A DNA stretch of 33,949 nucleotides, from IMG/VR virus record IMGVR_UViG_3300043395_001460, positions 1-33,949 of that record; one strand, 5' to 3'. Position numbers and translations under genes: made by a program. Positions 1 through 6,660 of this stretch are shown piece after piece. The first letter of the stretch is position 1. Each line of letters opens with the position of its first letter. The notes under the pieces were generated by a model, which ran no database searches, was not told the DNA's origin, and worked only from the letters and a program-made list of their open reading frames with translations. The stretch comes from a virus.

Positions 1-127
1 TGAGCAGTTTGCCGGTTGTCGGTGTAGGGTTTGGCGCGCCATTAGGTTTGTGGACGATGGGCCGCGCGGCTGGAGACGTGCGGCTTTTCTCATGGCCGGC
101 CAGGTGAGCAAGGGTGCCGAGGGAGAC
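1..127. repeat. Left copy of the 127-bp terminal direct repeat
   Basis: These 127 bases are repeated exactly at 33823-33949. A coding frame (primase-helicase) reads through the joined ends without a break, so the molecule is circular, or circularly permuted or concatemeric, with a unit of 33,822 bp. A repeat of exactly 127 bases is a common k-mer overlap left by short-read assemblers on circular contigs. I read it as an assembly overlap rather than a biological terminal redundancy. Confidence 0.95.
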
Positions 128-910
128 ACCACCGGCTGCGGATGAGAACGTGCGCCATTTGGCTTCACAGGCGCCTGGCTCAAACTTGCCTGAGATGGTG
201 GACCATTGGATCCAATCGGCTAGCAGTGAGTCGTCGACTGAGTGCAATGCCATGCCGACGCGTAACCATGCGTCGTAGTCATCAGCGTCTGCTGCTGGCA
301 CTGAGGCGAGGTAGGTGCGTGCGCGTTGAATGTCGGTGTCAGGCAGCTGCAGGAGCGGTGCAGATGCGGGCTTCTGGCGCTGCATCTGCTGCAGCAGCAG
401 CGATGGCGCTTCGGCGAGAGGCAGATCACCAGGGGCGCGGCCATTGAGCCAGCGGTAGGCGCCGGTGATGGGGTGCGCGCCGGCTACGACGGATTGGCAT
501 CCAGACCAGCGCAGCTCAAGCTGTTCGCCTTTGACGCTGCTGCGGATCTTGGTGGTCTTGATGGTGGGCCAGAAGGGCTCAGGCACCTGATAGATCACCT
601 GCAGGCGCCCATCGCGACCTGAGGTGACGGCCCAGGACTTGGGAAGGTCGCGCAGGGGGGCACCGATCTGCTCGAGGACCTCGGATGCGCCGAGGCCATC
701 GTGATCGACGAATAGAAGACCGCCGGACTGTGGGCCTGCGATGACGCCAATGGCTACAGCACGGCCTGCTGTGATCTCGGTGGTGAGATCAGCGCGTGAG
801 ATGGGATGCTTTTGCCATTCGGGCTGATAGGGGCGCTTGTCGTTGCCGACTGCTACCAGGGCCCAGTGGTTGGGGATATTGGCGAGCTGCTGCAGGAGAT
901 CGGCGGCCAC
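1..910 (-). CDS. Primase-polymerase / VapE-type helicase, N-terminal part (continues across the join at 32699-33822)
   Basis: This is the first part of a 677-residue protein that starts at 910, runs to base 1 and continues from 33822 down to 32699. The frame opens just after a stop at 968-970 and contains no early ATG. I chose GTG at 910 (VAADLLQQLANIPNHWAL...) because it is the only GTG/ATG/TTG codon before the conserved N-terminus, and the neighbouring helicase and nuclease also start with GTG. Residues 1 to about 190 look like an archaeo-eukaryotic primase-polymerase domain, with the metal-binding FVDHDG motif at about 68-72, SGRDGRLQVIYQVP downstream, and GAHPITGAYRW after that. Residues about 215-285 resemble a PriCT domain (YDAWLRVGMALHSV, then KWRTF). 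The role is priming, and possibly limited synthesis, of phage DNA. The helicase half is described at the other end of the window. Confidence 0.85.
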   Translation of the reverse strand, partial: MAADLLQQLANIPNHWALVAVGNDKRPYQPEWQKHPISRADLTTEITAGRAVAIGVIAGPQSGGLLFVDHDGLGASEVLEQIGAPLRDLPKSWAVTSGRDGRLQVIYQVPEPFWPTIKTTKIRSSVKGEQLELRWSGCQSVVAGAHPITGAYRWLNGRAPGDLPLAEAPSLLLQQMQRQKPASAPLLQLPDTDIQRARTYLASVPAADADDYDAWLRVGMALHSVDDSLLADWIQWSTISGKFEPGACEAKWRTFSSAAGGVSLGTLAHLAGHEKSRTSPAARPIVHKPNGAPNPTPTTGKLL

Positions 911-945
911 ATAGCTACAGAGAGGCCGGCGAAGTGTGGCAGATA

Positions 946-961
946 GGTTGGCAGGTTGGTA
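946..961. repeat. Two GGTTGG-type 8-bp repeats upstream of the primase start
   Basis: GGTTGGCA (946-953) and GGTTGGTA (954-961) stand in tandem between the VRR-NUC stop and the primase GTG. They are flanked by a short inverted pair, AGATA (941-945) and TATCT (964-968). The same unit, mostly in the opposite orientation, is repeated many times beyond the other end of this gene (32488-32717). That makes a chance origin less likely. They could be binding sites for the primase-helicase or a regulator. Confidence 0.6.
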
Positions 962-962
962 G

Positions 963-1313
963 TTATCTCAAGATTTTGTTTGCGTCGCAGACTGAGCGAG
1001 CGATGCCAGCAATACCACCAGCGGATTGCACAGCGCCGAGCCATGCGTGCTGTTCGGGTCTGACGCGGCCGGTGGGAGTCTTGACTTCAATGCTGGTGAA
1101 CACGGCCAGTTGGCTGCCCACCATGTCGGGGGTGATGGTGATGGTGCGCCAGCCGATCAGGTCTGCGGAACCGCGTGCTAGGCCGAACTGCACGGGCCTG
1201 CCGGTGCGTGGATCTGGGAGGATCCCGCAGTTGTTCCGAAAAAGTCGCAGATCAGATCGGGTGCCGAGGGCTAGGCGGATTTGCTGTTGGAGGGTGGTCT
1301 CAACGTTGGCCAC
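963..1313 (-). CDS. VRR-NUC domain nuclease
   Basis: This 116-residue protein starts at GTG 1313 and overlaps the end of the upstream helicase gene by 14 bases. It shows the VRR-NUC (PD-(D/E)XK superfamily) pattern: GLARGSADLIG with the catalytic Asp, then SIEVKTPTGRVRPEQHAW with the E-x-K pair and the following Gln. These small phage nucleases stand alone and are usually found beside SF2 helicases and primases, as here. The VRR-NUC family cleaves branched or structured DNA, so a role in resolving replication or recombination intermediates is likely, but that is inferred from family and context. The primase gene begins 53 bases downstream, so the three genes probably share one leftward transcript. 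Confidence 0.85.
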   Translation of the reverse strand: MANVETTLQQQIRLALGTRSDLRLFRNNCGILPDPRTGRPVQFGLARGSADLIGWRTITITPDMVGSQLAVFTSIEVKTPTGRVRPEQHAWLGAVQSAGGIAGIARSVCDANKILR

Positions 1314-2673
1314 GCGCCTGATGGATCCGGTATGCCCAGCCCGGACTGTAACCGCGTTCTTTAGCTAGGGCGAGCAGTTGCGGAAGGGTGCGAGCTGCTT
1401 GGCGTTGGCGTTTGAATTGGTCGCGTTCTGCCATGCGTTGTTGCACCTGTTCGCGTTTGAGCTCTTTTAGTTCACCCATCAGCTGCCGGATCTTGCTGTT
1501 GCGAATTGGCACGCATTGATGGCCGCAGACTGGGCATTGCGGCTGCGGCTTGAATGCCGCAAAGCACTGGTCACAGGTGCGGACCGATGGCGCTGGTGTG
1601 CCGCGGGTGCGCTTCATGCGGTCATCGAGTGACCAGTCGCGTGGATCATCAGGGAATCCATGGCGGGTGACGTTGCCGACGTGATCGAGAATCACAGCGT
1701 GTGGCTTGTCTGGTGTAGGGCGCAGCACGCGGCCCACCTGCTGCAGGTAGAGCCCGAGCGATTGTGTTGGCCTGAGAAGGATTGCGCAGCTGGCGGCCGG
1801 GACATCGAAGCCCTCGCTCACCACGTCGACGGTCACCAAGATGCGCGTGTCCCGGCTGGAAAAATCAGCCACCACCTGCTCACGGTCTGGTGTGTCACCT
1901 AACAACAACTCCGCTGTGATCCCAGCCGTCTTAAATGCGTCGCACACTGAAATGGCATGTTTGATATTGCAGCAGAAAGCGATGGCCTGTTGGCCTGCTG
2001 CCAAGCGCTGGTAGTGGCTGATGGCATCACCCGTCACCGTGGGCCGATCCATAGCGGCCGCGGCCTGATCATTGGCATAGTCGCCGGCTCGGGTGCGGAC
2101 GCTTGCCAGATCAGCCACCACAGGCGGCGCATAGATCCGTGCAGGTGAGAGGTGGGCGGTGAACACCAGATCGGCCACAGATGGGCCAAGTACCAACTGA
2201 TCGAACGCGGAGCGCAACCCACATCCGTCGAGGCGGCATGGCGTGGCTGTGACGCCCAAGCGGTAGGCATCGGGCCAGTGATCGAGGATGCGCGCCCACT
2301 GACCAGCTGTGGCGTGATGGGCCTCATCAATGATGATCAGGCCGGGTTGCCAGTCCATGCGGGTTAGGCGCCGGGCGAGCGTTTGCACGGATGCGATCTG
2401 CACGGGTGCATCTGTGGCTGGCACACCAGCCGCGATGATGCCGTGATCGAGACCGACCCATTGGAGCTTGCTGCTGGCTTGATGGATCAGCTCACGGCGA
2501 TGCACGAGGATCAGCACGCGGTTGCCTTTGGCTGCAGCGCTGGCGGCGATGGTGGCAAATACGACGGTCTTGCCGCCGCCCGTTGGCAGCACTAGCAACG
2601 GTGAACGCGCGCCAGCCCGATAGGCGTTGCGCAGATCATCGATGGCGCGCTGCTGGTAGGGGCGAAGCTGCAC
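1300..2673 (-). CDS. SF2 DEAD/DEAH-box DNA helicase with C-terminal zinc finger
   Basis: This 457-residue protein starts at GTG 2673 (MQLRPYQQRAIDDL). The superfamily 2 helicase motifs appear in order: Q-like motif LRPYQQRAI, Walker A PTGGGKT (about 31-37), motif II IIDEAHH, motif III GVTATP, and motif VI QQVGRVLRP. A four-cysteine cluster follows at about residues 365-388 (CDQC...CPVCGHQC), then a basic, coiled-coil-like tail. It resembles the RadD/SSL2-like helicases of phages. It opens the leftward replication operon, with VRR-NUC overlapping its 3' end. It probably unwinds or remodels DNA at replication or recombination intermediates. The start lies 53 bases from the divergent exonuclease ATG, so both promoters must fit in that gap or overlap the genes. 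Confidence 0.92.
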   Translation of the reverse strand: MQLRPYQQRAIDDLRNAYRAGARSPLLVLPTGGGKTVVFATIAASAAAKGNRVLILVHRRELIHQASSKLQWVGLDHGIIAAGVPATDAPVQIASVQTLARRLTRMDWQPGLIIIDEAHHATAGQWARILDHWPDAYRLGVTATPCRLDGCGLRSAFDQLVLGPSVADLVFTAHLSPARIYAPPVVADLASVRTRAGDYANDQAAAAMDRPTVTGDAISHYQRLAAGQQAIAFCCNIKHAISVCDAFKTAGITAELLLGDTPDREQVVADFSSRDTRILVTVDVVSEGFDVPAASCAILLRPTQSLGLYLQQVGRVLRPTPDKPHAVILDHVGNVTRHGFPDDPRDWSLDDRMKRTRGTPAPSVRTCDQCFAAFKPQPQCPVCGHQCVPIRNSKIRQLMGELKELKREQVQQRMAERDQFKRQRQAARTLPQLLALAKERGYSPGWAYRIHQARGQR

Positions 2674-2677
2674 GGGG

Positions 2678-2722
2678 TTGCATCCAATGGCAATAGCCTA
2701 TAGGGTGCCGCAAGTTGCCACA
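2678..2722. promoter_or_regulatory. Divergent promoter/operator region between helicase and exonuclease
   Basis: The 53-bp gap between the helicase GTG (2673) and exonuclease ATG (2727) must serve two divergent operons. For the rightward operon, TTGCAT (2678-2683) and TATAGG (2699-2704) are spaced by 15 bp, a weak sigma70-like pair. TATAGG lies inside the perfect palindrome CCTATAGG (2697-2704), so the same bases can form a -10 in either direction. A second small palindrome, GCAAGTTGC (2710-2718), could be an operator half. This assignment rests on pattern and position only. Confidence 0.4.
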
Positions 2723-2726
2723 ACCT

Positions 2727-3557
2727 ATGGACAACGCCTCTTACCACGTTCATCCTGCTGTCTCAAAGTCTCATCTGGATCTCATTGCGAGATCACCGCT
2801 GCACTACTGGGCGCGGTACTTAGATCCGAACCGCGTTGCACCAGAGCCCAGCGCTGCAATGCGCCTTGGCACTGCGCTGCACACGCATGTCTTGGAGCTG
2901 AGTCGATGGGATGACGAGATCGCCGTGGCTCCTGCGTGTGATCGTCGCACCAAGGCTGGCAAAGATGCGTTTGCATCATTCGAGGCCAGCGCTGCTGGCA
3001 AGACCGTCATCACCGCCGACGATGCCGATGTGGTCATGGCGATGGGCCGCAGCGTGATGCGCCATCCAGGTGCAGCAATGCTGCTGGGATTGCCTGGCAA
3101 GGCAGAGACCACGCACATGTGGACGGATCCGCTCTATGGCATCGAATGCAAGTGCCGGCCTGACTGGCTGACCGATGACGGCAGCATCATCGTGGATCTC
3201 AAGACGACGCGCGATGCCAGCCCGCGTGGGTTCCGCCAGAGCATCGCGTCGTATCGGTATCACGTGCAGGCCAGCTGGTATCTGCATGGCGTTCACGCTG
3301 CCACTGGCAAGCGGCCTGATCAGTTCATCTTCATCTGTGTCGAGTCAACAGCTCCCTATGCGTGTGCGGTTTATGCCGCAGATGCGGAGATGATCGAGCG
3401 TGGCCACGAGCAGGCCATGAAGGATCTAGGCAGGCTGGCTGTCTGCAAGGCGGCTGACAGCTGGCCGAGCTACAGCGATCAGATCGAAACCATCAGCCTG
3501 CCCGGTTGGATGACGGGCCAGGGCGGGCAACAGCTCACCGAGATTGAGACCTACTAA
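2727..3557 (+). CDS. PD-(D/E)XK exonuclease, RecE/DUF3799-like
   Basis: The protein is 276 residues from ATG 2727; a TTG codon 12 bases upstream in frame is less likely. It matches the phage exodeoxyribonuclease VIII-like PD-(D/E)XK family. The N-terminus carries SKSHLDLIARSPLHYW, then GTALHTHVLE. The catalytic core is IECKCRPDWL...IIVDLKTTRDA, giving the acidic residues and the D-x-K of the nuclease. YHVQASWYLHG follows as the Q/Y motif. It would digest double-stranded DNA ends to expose single strands for the RecT-like annealase encoded next. The two genes overlap in TAATG, implying translational coupling. With SSB downstream they form a complete recombination cassette. Confidence 0.88.
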   Translation: MDNASYHVHPAVSKSHLDLIARSPLHYWARYLDPNRVAPEPSAAMRLGTALHTHVLELSRWDDEIAVAPACDRRTKAGKDAFASFEASAAGKTVITADDADVVMAMGRSVMRHPGAAMLLGLPGKAETTHMWTDPLYGIECKCRPDWLTDDGSIIVDLKTTRDASPRGFRQSIASYRYHVQASWYLHGVHAATGKRPDQFIFICVESTAPYACAVYAADAEMIERGHEQAMKDLGRLAVCKAADSWPSYSDQIETISLPGWMTGQGGQQLTEIETY

Positions 3558-4225
3558 TGACTGACAGCACAGCACTCATCACCACCCAGCCCGGCGGCTC
3601 GGTGTTTTCGGGGATTGAACAATTCGAGAACGCTCAGCGGATCGCCAAGGCCTTGGCCAGCAGCACGCTCATCCCGCCGCAATTCCAGGGGCAGCAGGGC
3701 TTTGCCAACTGCTTGGTTGCGCTTGAAATCGCAGGGCGCATGGGCATCAGTCCGTTCCTTGCGATGCAACATCTGCATGTGATCCACGGCCGCCCCAGTT
3801 GGAGCAGCAGTTTCATCATTGCGATGGTCAACGGCTGCGGTCGGTTCAGCCCGCTGCGGTTTGAGATGAGCGGTGAAGGTGACAGCCTCGCTTGCTATGC
3901 CGTGGCGACTGACCTTGCCAGCCAGCAGGAACTAAAGGGGCCCACGATCACGATGACCATGGCCAAGCGCGAAGGCTGGGCTACCAAGTCAGGCAGCAAG
4001 TGGGCGACCATGCCTGAGCTGATGATCCGTTACCGGGCTGCAGCCTTCTGGGGCCGGCTGTATGCCAGCGACATGCTGCTTGGTATGCAGAGCCAAGAAG
4101 AGGTGCTCGATGTGGAGCCGGTCATGGTCACCACTGCCCCTGCTGCCACCAGCGTGGCGGATCTGAATGCAAAGCTGCAGGCTGACCCTGAGCCCGCCGT
4201 GATCGAAACCGATGAGCTCTTCTGA
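3557..4225 (+). CDS. RecT-family single-strand annealing protein
   Basis: The 222-residue product resembles phage RecT recombinases: MGISPFLAMQHLHVIHGRPSW, then SSFIIAMVNGCGRFSPLRFE, GPTITMTMAKREGW, and PELMIRYRAAAFWGRLYASD. These are the usual blocks of the core fold. The acidic C-terminus (VIETDELF) is typical of proteins that contact SSB or a nuclease partner. It would anneal complementary single strands produced by the upstream exonuclease. The start ATG overlaps that gene's stop by one base, and the HTH gene begins 14 bases before this stop. The recombinase may also help form concatemers needed for packaging. Confidence 0.9.
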   Translation: MTDSTALITTQPGGSVFSGIEQFENAQRIAKALASSTLIPPQFQGQQGFANCLVALEIAGRMGISPFLAMQHLHVIHGRPSWSSSFIIAMVNGCGRFSPLRFEMSGEGDSLACYAVATDLASQQELKGPTITMTMAKREGWATKSGSKWATMPELMIRYRAAAFWGRLYASDMLLGMQSQEEVLDVEPVMVTTAPAATSVADLNAKLQADPEPAVIETDELF

Positions 4226-4397
4226 CTATCTGACGGCCACGCAGCTGGCAACCCGATGGGGCCTGCACCCTGACACGCTGATGCGCTGGCGTAAGGCGGG
4301 CAAGGGTCCGTCGTATTTCAGAACTCCCGGCTTCGTGCTCTATCCCCTGGCCGAGGTAGAGCAATACGAAAAGGCCAACACCATTACCCACGAGTGA
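4212..4397 (+). CDS. Small HTH protein, excisionase/MerR-like
   Basis: This 61-residue protein is made almost entirely of one winged-helix unit: YLTATQLATRWGLHPDTLMRWRKAGKGPSY followed by FVLYPLAEVEQYE. This is the HTH_17/excisionase pattern, with the recognition helix around HPDTLMRWR and a wing ending in a YP..EVE.Y element. No integrase is present in the window, so I favour a transcriptional or DNA-architecture role over excision. It overlaps recT by 14 bases and its stop overlaps the GTG at 4394, so it is coupled to the recombination operon. Confidence 0.8.
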   Translation: MSSSDYLTATQLATRWGLHPDTLMRWRKAGKGPSYFRTPGFVLYPLAEVEQYEKANTITHE

Positions 4398-4399
4398 TC

Positions 4400-4831
4400 A
4401 TGAGCTTCAACGGAACAGTGACCGGCAACCTGGCTCGAGATCCTGAGCTAAAGGCTTTTGATAATGGCAGCATGGTCTGCAACATTGTCATTGGCGTCAA
4501 ACGTCCCAAGCGCCGTGGCGAGGATCAGCCCCCTTTCTGGGTAAAGGCGCAAATCTGGGGCAAACAGGCTGAGATGGCGGCTGACTGGATGCACAAAGGT
4601 GATCTGGTGCTGCTTACTGGCGAGATTTCCGAGGAGCGTTTCCAAAAGCGCGATGGCTATCAAGGCTTTGCTGTTGTGGTTGAAAACGCACGTTTTGAGC
4701 TGCTGCAGTCGAAGGCTGCCTCTCCTGCGCCTGCGCTCCAAGCTGCCGCACAGGCCACCGCTGCGGCTCAGAGCCTGGCTGCGGCCACTGACGGCGTGGT
4801 TGCCGAGGTGATCGAGGAGCCGTTCTTCTAA
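4400..4831 (+). CDS. ssb: Single-stranded DNA-binding protein
   Basis: The protein is 143 residues from ATG 4400; an in-frame GTG at 4394 overlaps the previous stop and would add two residues. The OB fold starts with MSFNGTVTGNLARDPELK and continues through FWVKAQIWGKQAE and LVLLTGEISEERF. An Ala/Gln-rich flexible linker follows, and the tail ends EVIEEPFF, resembling the acidic Phe-containing tip by which bacterial SSBs recruit partners. It coats single-stranded phage DNA during replication and RecT recombination. Its stop overlaps the convergent small gene by four bases. Confidence 0.93.
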   Translation: MSFNGTVTGNLARDPELKAFDNGSMVCNIVIGVKRPKRRGEDQPPFWVKAQIWGKQAEMAADWMHKGDLVLLTGEISEERFQKRDGYQGFAVVVENARFELLQSKAASPAPALQAAAQATAAAQSLAAATDGVVAEVIEEPFF

Positions 4832-5031
4832 CGCCCCATCAGCTCGCACTCGAGGCGAGCGATCTCGTTAACGGCCTGCTGCAGCAGCTGCTGCTGATAG
4901 CAGGCTTGTTTCAGGAGCGCGGCAGCCATTGGGCCTGCATCTTTGCTTGTGAGCAGGGTGCGGGCCTGTTTTTCGATCTCGAACTGCTGCTCTGGCGATA
5001 GCTGGACAGCCATCCACTCACCGAAGTTCAT
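4828..5031 (-). CDS. Small helical protein of unknown function
   Basis: I do not recognise this 67-residue protein. It starts at ATG 5031 and runs against ssb, with the stops overlapping. The sequence (MNFGEWMAVQLSPEQQFEIE...) is rich in Gln, Glu, Leu and Ala and should be mostly helical, with heptad-like spacing in the second half (LLKQACYQQQLLQQAVNEIARLE). There is no signal peptide or membrane span. It is the only leftward gene among rightward early genes and lies back-to-back with the zinc-ribbon gene. It could be a small regulator or inhibitor, but nothing in the sequence shows that. Confidence 0.6.
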   Translation of the reverse strand: MNFGEWMAVQLSPEQQFEIEKQARTLLTSKDAGPMAAALLKQACYQQQLLQQAVNEIARLECELMGR

Positions 5032-5067
5032 GGTGCCATAGTGGAGGGGTACAGGTTCAGGTTACCT

Positions 5068-5301
5068 ATGGAGTGCCCACGCTGCGGTAGCGGTGAGATC
5101 AGGGCGATTGCGACGAACGGGAAGCAACCTGACAAGGTGACCCGCCAGCGGCGATGTGTGGACTGCCGCCACGTCTGGTACACGGTTGAGCTGCCGGTGA
5201 GCCTGGTGGCAATCGGCTGGGCACGGACACCGGATACCAACAAAAGCGTGCCCGTTCTTAGGGTCCCGGTGGAATTGGCGGTTGGCACCAATGCTGTGTA
5301 A
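5068..5301 (+). CDS. Zinc-ribbon protein, NrdR N-terminus-like
   Basis: This 77-residue product starts at ATG 5068; an in-frame GTG at 5041 would add nine residues. The N-terminal half is a zinc ribbon with CPRC (Cys3, Cys6) and CVDC (about Cys30, Cys33), with QRRC.DC..VWYT similar to the zinc ribbon of NrdR repressors. There is no ATP-cone, so it is not NrdR itself. The C-terminal half is of no known fold. A nucleic-acid-binding or transcription role is plausible. It is followed by the main rightward promoter region at 5322. Confidence 0.7.
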   Translation: MECPRCGSGEIRAIATNGKQPDKVTRQRRCVDCRHVWYTVELPVSLVAIGWARTPDTNKSVPVLRVPVELAVGTNAV

Positions 5302-5321
5302 CGGGATATGACAACGACCCG

Positions 5322-5349
5322 TTGACGTACACCGCTGGCGGTGTATCAT
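5322..5349 (+). promoter_or_regulatory. Sigma70-like promoter with a palindromic operator in the spacer
   Basis: TTGACG (5322-5327) and TATCAT (5344-5349) are separated by 16 bp, a good sigma70 pair. The spacer is almost entirely a perfect inverted repeat: TACACCGC (5328-5335), TG, GCGGTGTA (5338-5345). The right arm overlaps the first two bases of the -10. A dimeric repressor bound there would block RNA polymerase. The promoter sits 140 bp upstream of the mini-gene array beginning at 5489 and probably drives it. The leader between 5350 and 5488 has no gene. Confidence 0.7.
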
Positions 5350-5488
5350 CACGGCACGAGGGGAGCGGTCCACTCGCAAAACTCAACCGCCGGCCGAACA
5401 GCGCACACGAGGCCGCTAAACCCGAGCGCAACAGGGCCTGACTAAGCCCGCATCGCCGGTTGGCCCGGCACATTTATCTATCACCACC

Positions 5489-5644
5489 ATGAAGCACGCA
5501 CTGACGAGCGACTGGGGGCCGATTCTTTACGTATGGACTGCTCAGCTCGCCGAAATCATCGTGGCCGTGTACGTAGCCGGGCTAATGCTCGGCGCGTGGC
5601 TGCATCGCCTCAACAACCGCATCGCCAAGATGGTCGCATCATGA
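5489..5644 (+). CDS. Small membrane protein, unknown
   Basis: A 51-residue frame, MKHALTSDWG then a hydrophobic stretch from about residue 12 to 37 (ILYVWTAQLAEIIVAVYVAG) and a short basic tail with HRLNNRIAK. It should be a single-span inner-membrane protein with a cytoplasmic basic end. It is the first gene of the array after the promoter at 5322, and its stop overlaps the next ATG (ATGA). I do not recognise the family. Early small membrane proteins in phages often alter host envelope functions or block superinfection, but there is no direct evidence here. Confidence 0.65.
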   Translation: MKHALTSDWGPILYVWTAQLAEIIVAVYVAGLMLGAWLHRLNNRIAKMVAS

Positions 5645-5778
5645 TCAACCGCATCAACAACGCCATTTGCCTGCTGATCGTTGCTGGCGTGTTCGCCATG
5701 ATCGGCATCGAATCCGGAAATCAAACCAGTGCCACTCACTCTGGTACGCAGTCCTATGTGGAGGTGCGCCATGACTGA
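5641..5778 (+). CDS. Small protein with N-terminal membrane anchor, unknown
   Basis: This 45-residue protein starts at ATG 5641, which overlaps the previous stop. Its N-terminus, MINRINNAICLLIVAGVFAM, is a signal anchor or signal peptide. The remaining polar residues are rich in Ser, Thr and Gln, so the C-terminus is probably periplasmic. A longer frame is open upstream, but the ATGA overlap makes 5641 the natural start. It may act together with the membrane protein encoded just before it. Confidence 0.6.
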   Translation: MINRINNAICLLIVAGVFAMIGIESGNQTSATHSGTQSYVEVRHD

Positions 5779-5944
5779 ACGCCGTTACTACTTTCAGATT
5801 CCAAGCTGCAACGTGATCGACTGCGTGATGGCGGTAAGCATCACGGACGCTAAGGATCAAGCGTTCAAGGAATACGGCCACCAGTGGCCCGATCTTGAGT
5901 GGATCAATGCCGACACCGTTACTGAGTCTGTGATCTATGGCTGA
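5771..5944 (+). CDS. Small protein of unknown function
   Basis: A 57-residue frame from ATG 5771 (MTERRYYFQIPSCNVIDCVM), overlapping the upstream gene by 8 bases and the downstream one by 8. The composition is typical of a small soluble alpha/beta protein: VMAVSITDAKDQAFKEYG suggests a strand followed by a helix. No motif is recognised. It belongs to the tightly coupled rightward array. Confidence 0.65.
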   Translation: MTERRYYFQIPSCNVIDCVMAVSITDAKDQAFKEYGHQWPDLEWINADTVTESVIYG

Positions 5945-6170
5945 GGTTAAAGGCGCGTTGTTTCAATGGCGCAACGATGAAGAGGTTGGCGCTTGTTATG
6001 GCGAAGGCGTCAGCAGGCCACGCCACAATGCCCGCGTGCGTGACTACACCGTGATGGTCTACCCGCGAGGCGGGCAACCACTGAAGTGGTATACACGGGC
6101 CGAAAGCAAGAAGCACGCGATCCGATACGCGCAGAACCGCTGGCCTGGCGCCACAGTGGAGGTGATGTGA
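5937..6170 (+). CDS. Small basic protein of unknown function
   Basis: A 77-residue protein from ATG 5937. It is basic, with a strand-rich middle (RVRDYTVMVYPRGGQPLKWY) followed by ESKKHAIRYAQNRWPGATVE. That combination resembles small phage proteins in which a beta hairpin is followed by a helix ending in a W-P motif. The gene before it has a related arrangement (TDAKDQAFKEYG...WPDLEW), so the two could be diverged paralogues. This is an impression from the sequence only. Function is unknown. Confidence 0.65.
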   Translation: MAEVKGALFQWRNDEEVGACYGEGVSRPRHNARVRDYTVMVYPRGGQPLKWYTRAESKKHAIRYAQNRWPGATVEVM

Positions 6171-6373
6171 TGGCAGATCACATTCGCGCCAAACTGGAAG
6201 CTTTGATCAGCGATTCCGGCATGTTCAACGCCGGCCGCCAGGAAGAACGTGTGCGACTGGGCAACCTACTGCGCGTTCGCCTGGATGAGCTGGCCAATCT
6301 GCCAAGCCATCCGCACATTTCCGCACGCCGCGAAGAATTGCTCAACATCTTGCAAGCCCTAGTGATCCCATGA
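6170..6373 (+). CDS. Small helical protein of unknown function
   Basis: A 67-residue protein, MADHIRAKLEALI..., whose start overlaps the previous stop by one base (TGATG). It is predicted largely helical, with many Arg, Glu and Leu residues and no membrane span or cysteine motif. The stop overlaps the next ATG (ATGA). I do not recognise it. Confidence 0.65.
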   Translation: MADHIRAKLEALISDSGMFNAGRQEERVRLGNLLRVRLDELANLPSHPHISARREELLNILQALVIP

Positions 6374-6660
6374 ACCGAGTGCAACTGGATCAGCAACGCG
6401 CCAACATGATGGACGCGCTCTACGAGCGCAGCGGCCGTGATGAACTGCCCTACGGCCATCCACTCCGCAGCACCTACACCGGCCTGTGGGAAGAATTTTG
6501 CCGCGACATTGCAGCCAACTTTCGGGACACTGACTACGCGGACATGTTCGCCCGCGTGGTGGGTGCCATGGATGCCACGCAGTCGGTGATGACTGAGAAA
6601 CAGGCCCAGCAGGCGATCGAGGTTTGCCGGCAGCAGCTGCTGGGGGATAAGTGGCGATGA
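6370..6660 (+). CDS. Hypothetical helical protein upstream of thyX
   Basis: A 96-residue soluble protein (MNRVQLDQQRANMMDALYER...). It is helical throughout, with aromatic positions such as GLWEEFCRDIAANF and YADMFARVVGAM. The end, EVCRQQLLGDKWR, overlaps the thyX start as ATGA. Coupling to thyX does not by itself give it a nucleotide-metabolism role. No domain is recognised. Confidence 0.7.
   Translation: MNRVQLDQQRANMMDALYERSGRDELPYGHPLRSTYTGLWEEFCRDIAANFRDTDYADMFARVVGAMDATQSVMTEKQAQQAIEVCRQQLLGDKWR

Noticed and set aside
4212-4397. Excisionase implying a temperate phage
   Set aside because: No integrase, attP-like core or repressor is seen in a complete circular genome. The HTH protein is more safely called a DNA-binding protein.
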